Source: a bacterium
GTDB taxonomy: Bacteria; CAIWAD01
Length of the DNA: 64,000 bases
Direction: 5' to 3'
Assembly (NCBI GenBank): GCA_030429345.1
Contig: JAUIFJ010000002.1
Location: 1 to 64,000, forward strand
A model generated the notes under the pieces. It was not told the DNA's origin, ran no database searches, and saw only the letters and a program-made list of their open reading frames with translations. Of this stretch, positions 25,222-32,157 are shown in pieces (position 1 is the first letter of the stretch; each line of letters starts with the position of its first letter). Both the position numbers and the translations under genes were made by a program.

Positions 25222-26901
25222 CTATTGGATCACGCGGGGTTTCGCGTTCAGCGTCGCCTGCAGCGCTTCCGTCAGTGTGGGGTAGCTGTGGTCGCGCAGC
25301 AGTTCGCGCAGCGCGCCGGCCTGGGCTAGGGATTCGGAACTGGCTGTATTCAGTTCGGCGAGCAGCAGCTTGACATTCGAACGCCGCGTGTCCTCGTGCA
25401 GCCGCTGCAGCACCTGGATGCCGCTGGCATCGAGCACAATGACGTGATTCATGCGCAGGATCAGCCAGCGCATGCCGCGCGACATCTCGCGGATCTCCCG
25501 CTCGAACTTGCCCGCGGCACCGAAGAAGAAAGCGCCCTGGACCTCGAAGACTTCCACATCCGCCGGAATGTCCTGCCGGCTCAGGGCGTCCGGACGGTTG
25601 TAGTACTCCGCCGAGGCCGTTCCCGGCGACCAGAGCGGCCGGACTTCGCTGGCCCGGGAGATGCGGGCCAGGATCAACAGGCTGGCCAGGACCACGCTGG
25701 CCTGGATGGCGATGCCGACACCGGCGATCACGGTCAGCAGGAAGGTCGTCAGCAGGACCAGGCGATCGTCCTTTTCCGCGTTCAGCAGATGGCGCACATT
25801 GCGGAACTCGCCCAGGTTGAGGGCCAGGCGGATCAGCAGTCCGGCCAGCGCAGCCAGCGGAATCAGGTGCAGGCGCGGCGCCAGCCAGAGCCCGATCGGC
25901 AGGAGAACCATGACCTGCAGGATGCCCGCCAGGGGGGTGCGAGCGCCCAGTCCCACATTCATCCCCGTGCGACGAATGCCTCCGCTGACCGGCATGGCGC
26001 ACAACAATCCGGAACAGATGTTGGCAATGCCGTGCGCCAGGAGCTCCGTCGGCGTATGGCTGCGACCGCCGATGCGCGCGTCGGCGACGGCCGCGCTGTG
26101 CAGCGCTTCCAGCCCCGCCAGCAGGGCCATGCTCATGGCGGGCAGGAAGAGCGCGCGCAGGTCCTCCAGGCCGGTCAGCAGGCCCGGTGTATCACGGAAA
26201 ACCGGCTGGATCTCGTCGTAGTGGTCGCCCAGGGTCAACAGGGGCTCGGGAAGCAGCGGGTTGAGGAGTGTCACGGCGACCAGGGCGATCACGCCTCCGG
26301 GAATGTGGACATTCAGCCGCGGCAGCCAGTGGTAGGCGTAGGCCGTGACCAGGGCGACGCCGATTGCTGCCGGAGAGGGAGTCTGCCAGTTGGAGAACAG
26401 GGTCTGCAGCGAACCCAGCAGGCCCTGGGCGCGCAAGGGAATGTCGAAGCCCAGGGCGATGGGCAACTGGGCGGCGATCAACAGCACGGCGATGCCGGAG
26501 CTCAGGCCGACGATCACCGTATGCGGAATGATCTGCAGCCAGCGCCCCAGATCGCTTGCCCCCAGCAGCAGGAGCATCAGCCCAGCCATCAGGGTAGCCG
26601 TCGCCAGTCCGGGCAGGCCCGACTGGTGGAGTACGGGCGCGGCAATGACGACAAAGGCCGCCACCGGCCCGCCGATCTGCACCCGGCTGCCGCCGAAGAG
26701 CGAAATCACCAGGCCGCCGATGATGGCGGCGCCCAGGGCGTATTCCGGCGCCAGGTCGCAGCCGAAGCCGACAGCCAGGGCCACGGGCAGGGCCATCAAA
26801 CCTTGCAGCAGTCCGGCCTTGAGATCGGCCAGAAAGGACGGCAGGCCATAGTCCTGAAAGCTGCTCAGAAGTCGGGGCTGGAATCCCCGGTCGCTTTGCA
26901 T
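25222..26901 (-). CDS. SulP-family anion transporter with STAS domain
   Basis: 559 residues from ATG 26901 (preceded by AGGTGGAAAGTCGG). About 11-14 hydrophobic segments from LKAGLLQGLMALPVALAVGFGCDLAPEYAL onward with the SulP consensus GGSRVQIGGPVAAFVVIAA, then a cytoplasmic STAS domain (VEVFEVQGAFFFGAAGKFEREI...VLDASGIQVLQRLHE) from about 450. The family moves sulfate, bicarbonate or dicarboxylates; the substrate is not resolvable. Divergent from the selenoprotein gene. Confidence 0.92.
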   Translation of the reverse strand: MQSDRGFQPRLLSSFQDYGLPSFLADLKAGLLQGLMALPVALAVGFGCDLAPEYALGAAIIGGLVISLFGGSRVQIGGPVAAFVVIAAPVLHQSGLPGLATATLMAGLMLLLLGASDLGRWLQIIPHTVIVGLSSGIAVLLIAAQLPIALGFDIPLRAQGLLGSLQTLFSNWQTPSPAAIGVALVTAYAYHWLPRLNVHIPGGVIALVAVTLLNPLLPEPLLTLGDHYDEIQPVFRDTPGLLTGLEDLRALFLPAMSMALLAGLEALHSAAVADARIGGRSHTPTELLAHGIANICSGLLCAMPVSGGIRRTGMNVGLGARTPLAGILQVMVLLPIGLWLAPRLHLIPLAALAGLLIRLALNLGEFRNVRHLLNAEKDDRLVLLTTFLLTVIAGVGIAIQASVVLASLLILARISRASEVRPLWSPGTASAEYYNRPDALSRQDIPADVEVFEVQGAFFFGAAGKFEREIREMSRGMRWLILRMNHVIVLDASGIQVLQRLHEDTRRSNVKLLLAELNTASSESLAQAGALRELLRDHSYPTLTEALQATLNAKPRVIQ

Positions 26902-26976
26902 CCGACTTTCCACCTGATCTGTAGATTGTCCCCAGCATTCCCAGAAGCGTGCAGTATACAAGTCAGAGGACTCGCG

Positions 26977-27711
26977 ATGAATACGGAAGCGTACAACTAC
27001 CCTCATTTTGATCTTCCCGGTGAGAGCAAAGCCCTGGAGGACTTTCCAGGCTTTCCCTTGAGACCTGGTGAACGGGCACCGGAAGGGGTTCTGGAGCAGC
27101 TGGACGAGGAAGAGCTCAACCTTTCATCGCTATGGAAGAAGGGACCGGCGATCCTGGAGTTCGGGTCTCTCACCTGACCCTATTGCGCCCAGGCAGCGGC
27201 AGCCATGGATGAAATGGCTGAACGCTGGGCGGACCGGGCCGTGAGTTCGGTTTTCATCTACACGCGGGAAGCGCATCCCGGAGAACACTATCCGCATCAC
27301 GATTCCATGTCCCGGAAGCGGGAGCACGCCAGGGCCTTTCACGACTTGACCGGCCTGCGCCGTCCCTTGCTGGTGGACAGCCTGGACGGCAAGGTGCACC
27401 GCGCCTGGGGCCTCATGCCGAACATGACCTGGATCGTGGCCCAGGGAGGCCTTGTGGTCTACAAGGGGGCCTGGACCGGTCCGGAGGACATCGAGGAATG
27501 TCTGCAGCAGTGGCTGAAGGGCTGGCAGGAAAGGCGCCAGCGCCCGCAGGCGCCCTTCTACACGGAACGCTTGTCCTGGCGGGCGCGGGACGAGGAGGCC
27601 TTCAATGACGGCCTGCGGCGAGCCGGTCAGCGAGCCCTTGACGAATTCTACGAGACCCTGCCGGCACATCACCCTGATCGTGCCGGAAGATCGAAGGAGA
27701 AGGGCCAATGA
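26977..27711 (+). CDS. Deiodinase-like selenoprotein (in-frame UGA = Sec67)
   Basis: Read through TGA 27175-27177 the frame encodes 244 residues. Before the UGA: ELNLSSLWKKGPAILEFGSLT. After: PYCAQAAAAMDEMAERWADRAVSSVFIYTREAHPGEHYP...GLRRPLLVDSLDGKVHRAWGLMPNMTWIVAQGGLVVYKGAW. This is the iodothyronine-deiodinase-like branch of the thioredoxin fold, where the residue at this place is Sec; here it gives Sec67-Pro-Tyr-Cys70, a UxxC redox motif. Protein similarity continues in the same frame on both sides, so this is recoding rather than a broken gene. A hairpin fitting the bacterial SECIS follows. It probably reduces peroxides or disulfides; true deiodination is not implied. The stop overlaps the next start (ATGA). 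Confidence 0.85.
27194..27227 (+). promoter_or_regulatory. bSECIS-like hairpin for selenocysteine insertion
   Basis: Downstream of UGA 27175-27177 the coding strand can fold CAGCG-gc-AGCCAT-[GGATGAA]-ATGGCT-gaa-CGCTG: a six-bp upper and five-bp lower stem with a seven-base loop that begins GG. The loop starts 29 bases after the UGA. Known bacterial SECIS elements have an apical loop with an early G about 16-37 bases after the UGA, which SelB recognises. Confidence 0.75.
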
Positions 27712-28241
27712 ACCCGGTTCGAGACGCCATTCGCGGAGAGTTCAGTCGGTACCGAAAACTGGCGGAAGGGGCCATTCGCCAATTGGAGGCCCAGCAGTGC
27801 AACTGGACTCCGGCGGAAGAAGCGAATTCCGTTACGGTCCTGGTGGCCCACCTGAGCGGCAACCTGAAATCCCGTTTCACCGATTTCCTGGACAGCGACG
27901 GCGAGAAGCCCTGGAGAGAGCGGGAAGGCGAGTTCGCGGAGCGCTCATTGCCGAAAGAGGAACTCCTTGCCCTGTGGGCGCAGGGGTGGGAAGTCCTCGA
28001 AAAGACGCTGGAGAGCCTGGAAGACGCCGACTTGCCTCGCGAGGTGCGGATTCGACGGCAGCCCCTGACGGTCCTGCAGGCCCTGGAGCGATCGCTGGCG
28101 CATGTCGCCTACCATGTGGGACAGATCGTGCTGCTGGCCAGGCTGCAGAAAGGCGGGGACTGGGTCTCCCTGAGCATACCGAAAGGTCACTCCGCTGCAT
28201 ACAATCTGAACCCTGACAAGGAAAAGCCGGATGCGCGGTAG
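27708..28241 (+). CDS. DinB-fold (DUF1572-type) metal-dependent protein
   Basis: 177 residues. The four-helix DinB/YfiT-like fold shows the three-His pattern: VTVLVAHLSGNL, and ERSLAHVAYHVGQIVLLARL near the C-terminus. Relatives bind a divalent metal and some transfer low-molecular-weight thiols. ATGA overlap with the selenoprotein gene indicates translational coupling and a shared redox or thiol role. Specific activity unknown. Confidence 0.85.
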   Translation: MNPVRDAIRGEFSRYRKLAEGAIRQLEAQQCNWTPAEEANSVTVLVAHLSGNLKSRFTDFLDSDGEKPWREREGEFAERSLPKEELLALWAQGWEVLEKTLESLEDADLPREVRIRRQPLTVLQALERSLAHVAYHVGQIVLLARLQKGGDWVSLSIPKGHSAAYNLNPDKEKPDAR

Positions 28242-28669
28242 GTAGGCCATAGTTTGCCAAAATTGTCTCTGGGATTCTAATTGTATGTATAGAAGGAGGG
28301 ATATCGGGAATGCGATCAACCGGGATTCCCAGGCCTGGCCGTGCTTTGGCATTCCTCGTTCGAGTCACGCCTTCATTGCCGCATTCGAGAGCGGAGTCAA
28401 GGTCTATAGAAATGATTCTAAACAATTTAGCACTAGTCACTGCCCCTGTGACAACAGCGCCACGGGACTTGTGACTCATGAGTCGCTTTTGTCCGCCTCT
28501 GTTCAAGAGCCGACACCGAGTGACGGATGTAGGAAAGCCAAACATCGGCTCAATGCAGTGAATTCCGCCAAAATCATGCGCTTAGGGGAACATTTTAAAG
28601 CCTGCACATGAGCTAGGTTGTTGATTAACAATGATTAAAGTGCTGATGTGAGTCCCATCACACAGCTTT
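28242..28669. other. Non-coding region upstream of the surface-protein cluster
   Basis: More AT-rich than the flanking genes. It carries GTCAC-N7-GTGAC at 28436-28452 and a perfect 12-bp palindrome GACTCATGAGTC at 28473-28484, both 190-250 bases upstream of the sigma-54 promoter, where enhancer-binding-protein sites normally lie. A 108-codon frame at 28285 has no protein-like character, and I reject it. Confidence 0.5.
28436..28484. promoter_or_regulatory. Possible enhancer (activator-binding) region
   Basis: Two inverted repeats, GTCAC-N7-GTGAC (28436-28452) and GACTCATGAGTC (28473-28484), lie 190-235 bases upstream of the -24/-12 element at 28670. Position is right for a sigma-54 activator but no regulator is known, and the repeats differ from each other. 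Confidence 0.3.
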
Positions 28670-28685
28670 TGGCACATGAGTTGCG
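28670..28685 (+). promoter_or_regulatory. Sigma-54 promoter of the secreted repeat-protein operon
   Basis: TGGCACATGAGTTGCG fits TGGCAC-N5-TTGC exactly except for the last weakly conserved base. Predicted start near 28697 leaves a leader of about 100 bases before the gene at 28799. Confidence 0.85.
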
Positions 28686-28798
28686 ATTAACTCCGTCGTC
28701 GTTCGTCGGGTGTGTGTGGCCTGGCGGAACGAGTGTGTCAACGTAGACTGGTGTTGATCGTTTGTAACCAAATGTTTCAACACTTCTAGGAGGAAGAA

Positions 28799-29482
28799 AT
28801 GAAGAAAGTTTTGACCCTCGCTCTGACTGGTGTGCTGGCTTGCACGGCTTTCGCTCAGTCGACGTCGAACACGGTCGGCTTCATCAACCAGACGCTGCCC
28901 ACGGGTTTCAGCACCTTCAGTGCCACCCCGACGGGTCTGTCCAATGGTGAGGCTGCCGGCGACTACATTGCTGGTCAGGGAACGCCGGGCGACGTGATTT
29001 ATGAATTCTCCGGTGGTGCCTGGGTGGCCTACGCCTACAGTGCTGCCTGGACCGGCCTGACCTTCACCTACAACAGCACCTACCTGTACCGCAACAACAG
29101 CGGTGCCGCCCAGAACCTGGTCATCGCCGGTGCTGTGGTCGAAGAAGGTACGGATGTGACCATGGGTGACTTCACGGTTGGCTTCAATGGTTACGGTCAC
29201 GCCCTGCCGATCGATGTCGATCTGGACAGCGACGACCTGACCCTGGCTGCCGACGGCTTCGCCAGCGGCGACGTGCTGTATGACAACAGCGGCGGTGCCT
29301 GGGTTGCCTACACCTACAATGGCGCCACCTATGGTCTCGACCTGCTGGCCGGCGAAGGCTACCTGGTCAAGGTCAACAGCGCCCCCTTCACCTGGGACTA
29401 CACGGTCGGTTCCGCCCCGGCTGCCGTCGTTCCCGCGACCCGCAAGAGCGCCAAGGTCCGCACGGCCAGCGCCCTGAACTAA
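28799..29482 (+). CDS. Secreted protein with two repeated beta modules
   Basis: 227 residues with a classic signal peptide (MKKVLTLALTGVLACTAFAQ) and a strong AGGAGGAAGAA site. The mature part has two copies of a module: GDVIYEFSGGAWVAYAY...LTFTYNSTYLYRN and GDVLYDNSGGAWVAYTYNG...LDLLAGEGYLVKV, Gly/Tyr/Val-rich and aromatic. No sorting tail and no family recognised. Codon use is strongly biased, and the promoter is a near-perfect sigma-54 type, which together suggest an abundant surface or extracellular protein made on demand. It is co-transcribed with the next gene (49-base gap). Confidence 0.75.
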   Translation: MKKVLTLALTGVLACTAFAQSTSNTVGFINQTLPTGFSTFSATPTGLSNGEAAGDYIAGQGTPGDVIYEFSGGAWVAYAYSAAWTGLTFTYNSTYLYRNNSGAAQNLVIAGAVVEEGTDVTMGDFTVGFNGYGHALPIDVDLDSDDLTLAADGFASGDVLYDNSGGAWVAYTYNGATYGLDLLAGEGYLVKVNSAPFTWDYTVGSAPAAVVPATRKSAKVRTASALN

Positions 29483-29531
29483 GTTCAACGCAAACGACAA
29501 TAAGACATCTCAAACACGGAGAATTGGAATT

Positions 29532-30233
29532 ATGAAAAAGCTGATTGTTTCTGCCGCCCTGATGGGCATGGCTTCTGTCGCCCTGGCCGAGGTTCAGTTC
29601 GACGTCATGTATGACGCTCTGCCCATGGATCACGGCATGCCGACCGCCACGGCCACCGTCGCCGACTTCGCCCAGATCAACGTCCAGACCATCGACTGCG
29701 CCGTCAACGGCCCCGCCGGTGTGCCTCTGGCCTACCAGTGCGTGATCCAGGCCGACGACCTGTTCCCGACCACCGCCCAGATCCTGAACCTGAGCTTCAG
29801 CTTCGACTGCGGTGGTGACATGGTCACCTACAGCCTGGACTATGCTCCCTTCAGCAACTTCTACCTGACCGGTCCCCCGTCGCCCCCCGCTCCCGGCGGA
29901 ACCGACTTCGGTATCGACGCTCAGGCTGACTGCTCTGACGTCGTCCCCACGGATACGGAAGACCTGCCCACCGCTTTCGCCCTGGGTAACGCCTATCCGA
30001 ACCCCTTCAACCCGGCCACCACGATCGAGTTCGCTCTGCCCCAGGTGGAGATGGTTAGCCTGAACGTGTTCAACATCACCGGTCAGAAGGTCGCCACCCT
30101 GGTCAACGAGACCATGGCCCGCGGTTCCTACGAGATCACCTTCGACGCTTCCGCCCTGAGCAGCGGCGTGTACATGTACACCCTGGAAGCCGGTGACTAC
30201 AGCGACACCAAGAAGATGGTCCTGGTGAAGTAA
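29532..30233 (+). CDS. Secreted protein, shared AEVQFD domain plus sorting tail
   Basis: 233 residues. Signal peptide (MKKLIVSAALMGMASVALA), then a domain of about 110 residues (AEVQFDVMYD...VNGPAGVPLAYQCVIQADDLFP...LSFSFDCGGDM...FYLTGPPSPPAP) that recurs in the genes at 30497, 32158 and 34538. Residues about 155-233 are a type A sorting tail: NPFNPATTIEFALPQVEMVSLNVFNITGQKVATLV...GVYMYTLEAGD...KKMVLVK. Predicted to cross the outer membrane through type IX secretion and attach to the surface. Ends at a strong terminator. Confidence 0.8.
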   Translation: MKKLIVSAALMGMASVALAEVQFDVMYDALPMDHGMPTATATVADFAQINVQTIDCAVNGPAGVPLAYQCVIQADDLFPTTAQILNLSFSFDCGGDMVTYSLDYAPFSNFYLTGPPSPPAPGGTDFGIDAQADCSDVVPTDTEDLPTAFALGNAYPNPFNPATTIEFALPQVEMVSLNVFNITGQKVATLVNETMARGSYEITFDASALSSGVYMYTLEAGDYSDTKKMVLVK

Positions 30234-30270
30234 GCTTCCCCACCCGTCTTCGATCTTTCGAGATCACCCG

Positions 30271-30305
30271 CACGCCCCGACCCCGGTCGGGGCGTGTTTC
30301 TTTTT
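30271..30305 (+). terminator. Rho-independent terminator
   Basis: Twelve-bp perfect stem CACGCCCCGACC with GGTCGGGGCGTG and a minimal loop, followed by TTTCTTTTT. Ends the operon at 28799-30233. Confidence 0.92.
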
Positions 30306-30496
30306 GGGGATTCTGTCGCCGCCTGCCGGTGGGGGGAAACCTGCCTGTTGCGAGGTGTGTACAAGCTTGTGTCCGTGTGCGACAGGGAAAACAAAGAGTG
30401 CGATTTGCTTCCCCTGTAGAAAGCTCTGTTTCCTTTGACCGGCAGGAACCACTTTCAGATGTGCTTGCCACTGAACCCTGATTCAAGGAGTTGCCC

Positions 30497-31189
30497 ATGC
30501 GCTGGATTCCAGCCTTTGCCTTGCTGTTGGCCGCGACCGAGGTCCATGCCGAAATACAGATCGATTTTGATCCCGCGCTTTTGCCAGTGAATGGAGTGGT
30601 CCTGGATGTGGTGGCGGAGATCGGACAGGCTGGAGAAGCCGAAAACTTTTCGTCCTCGATTACCGGTCCTTCCGGCCAACCCGCTGTATGGCATGCCGTC
30701 TGGAACCTGGACGAGCACTTCAGCAATCCCACGCCTGTCCAGAGCATGACCGTGCACATCGACTGCGGAGGAGAACTGGTGCTGGGAACCTATACGCCCG
30801 AGGAGTTCACGGTCTTCTATCACCCTGGCCCTCTCCTGCCACCGAGCGAGCTGACCGAGTTCGAGGAGCTGGACCCGGAGCAGGTCTGCGAAGCCGTTTC
30901 CGTGGATGAACCGGCGCAGCATCCTGAGAGCTTCGGGCTGCAGGAAGTCTGGCCCAATCCCTTCAATCCTTCCGCGCGAGTGTCCTTTCAGCTGCCTTCC
31001 GCCGCTCTGACACGCCTGGAAGTCTATGACTTGCGCGGCGCCATGCGCCAGGTATTGTTAGAGGAAGAGCTGTCTGCAGGCACGCATGAATTGGTTTGGG
31101 ATCCGGCGGAGCTTGCCAGCGGCCTTTACATTCTGCATTTGAGCAGCGGGGACCTGGAGGATCAGCAGAAGGCGATTCTGATGCGATGA
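30497..31189 (+). CDS. Secreted protein, shared AEVQFD domain plus sorting tail
   Basis: 230 residues from ATG 30497, six bases after AAGGAG. Signal peptide MRWIPAFALLLAATEVHA. The shared domain is diverged (AEIQIDFDPALL...SITGPSGQPAVWHAVWNLDEHF...VHIDCGGEL...VFYHPGPLLPP). The tail is a sorting domain: NPFNPSARVSFQLPSAALTRLEVYDLRGAMRQVL...GLYILHLSSGDLEDQQKAILMR. Codon usage is less biased than in its neighbours, and no sigma-54 element precedes it, so it is probably expressed at a lower level or by read-through. Function unknown. Confidence 0.75.
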   Translation: MRWIPAFALLLAATEVHAEIQIDFDPALLPVNGVVLDVVAEIGQAGEAENFSSSITGPSGQPAVWHAVWNLDEHFSNPTPVQSMTVHIDCGGELVLGTYTPEEFTVFYHPGPLLPPSELTEFEELDPEQVCEAVSVDEPAQHPESFGLQEVWPNPFNPSARVSFQLPSAALTRLEVYDLRGAMRQVLLEEELSAGTHELVWDPAELASGLYILHLSSGDLEDQQKAILMR

Positions 31190-31192
31190 TCT

Positions 31193-31405
31193 CGCCAGTA
31201 TTGGCGGGATAGTGCCGCGCATGGCGAGATGCGAAGTCCAGGATCCTCTCATCTGTAAGAAGCCGTTTCTTTTATGATGCGGTCCCTGGATGGGCTTTGA
31301 TACAAACAGTAAAATTTCAAGGCCTTAGAACCTCCATCGTTTATGGAACGACAACGTGCGCGATCGAGTCTGCGCTTGAGTGAAGGTGTATTCCCCCAAA
31401 TCCAT
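31193..31405. other. Intergenic region before sigma-54 promoter
   Basis: A small hairpin (CGCCA-GTAT-TGGCG, about 31195-31208) follows the previous stop without a T-run. No gene or other element recognised. Confidence 0.35.
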
Positions 31406-31421
31406 TGGCACAACATTTGCC
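31406..31421 (+). promoter_or_regulatory. Sigma-54 promoter
   Basis: TGGCACAACATTTGCC: TGGCAC-N5-TTGC exact. The predicted start near 31433 lies inside the long open frame that extends upstream of the signal peptide, supporting a translation start at 31582. Confidence 0.8.
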
Positions 31422-31581
31422 AATTGCCTTTTCATCCCCCCCAACGAAGAATGTGAGACCCTGGCAGATGCGACAGGATTGGCAGAATCTGGTAGCTCAA
31501 AGGCTGGCCGGGTGGAGCTTGGCAGCACGAGATGCCTTTGCTACTTTCGCGGGGTTATTGGATAAATTGACGGAGAAGACC

Positions 31582-32133
31582 TTGTCCCTGAAGAATCTTT
31601 GGTTTGGCTGCGCATTGCTGTTCGGCTTGTCCAGCGCGGCCCTCGCTAGTGATGCAAAGGAAGCCGCCGCGGATTCAAGCGAAAGTTCCTCCGTCTACAT
31701 GCCTTCCATGATGGACGGATTCGCCCACTTTCTGGAATACTATTTAATCGATCCAGTCACCGGGGATTCGCTTTCCTCGCGAACCATCGAATTCGTGGTC
31801 GTCAACGGCGAGGTCGATCCGCCACATGTGGAGTCCGATGACCGCGTACAGGATCTCGCTCAGCACTTCAACAGCCAGCGCGAGCGGGACTACATGAACG
31901 AGAATCCCGGGCTGATCCAGGCCCTGGTGAACATCAAGGTCGAGCGCGTCAATCCCGAAGATACCGTCGTGCAGCTTTGGGAGAAGATCATCCTGCGCGT
32001 ATACAACAATGACGACAAGGAAAAAGCCACTCACTACATCGATTCCGCTGTATGGGAGACGCAGGCCGGGTTCTGGGAAGTCAAGCCGGATCTGGTTCCC
32101 ATGGGCGAGTGGCAGGAATACAAGCAGCACTAA
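31582..32133 (+). CDS. Secreted hypothetical protein
   Basis: 183 residues from TTG 31582, which follows CGGAGAAGACC and yields a proper signal peptide (SLKNLWFGCALLFGLSSAALASD). The open frame extends back to 31405, but that part overlaps the sigma-54 promoter. The mature protein is acidic with helix-rich C-terminus (VVQLWEKIILRVYNNDDKEKATHYIDSAVWETQ); no sorting tail and no family recognised. It is 24 bases before the next gene and likely co-expressed with it. Confidence 0.65.
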   Translation: MSLKNLWFGCALLFGLSSAALASDAKEAAADSSESSSVYMPSMMDGFAHFLEYYLIDPVTGDSLSSRTIEFVVVNGEVDPPHVESDDRVQDLAQHFNSQRERDYMNENPGLIQALVNIKVERVNPEDTVVQLWEKIILRVYNNDDKEKATHYIDSAVWETQAGFWEVKPDLVPMGEWQEYKQH

Positions 32134-32157
32134 ACTCCATTCAATGTGAGGATGAAC

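Noticed and set aside
28285-28611. 108-codon plus-strand frame in the regulatory region
   Set aside because: Despite a purine-rich sequence near its start, its composition is not protein-like and it overlaps the putative enhancer sites.
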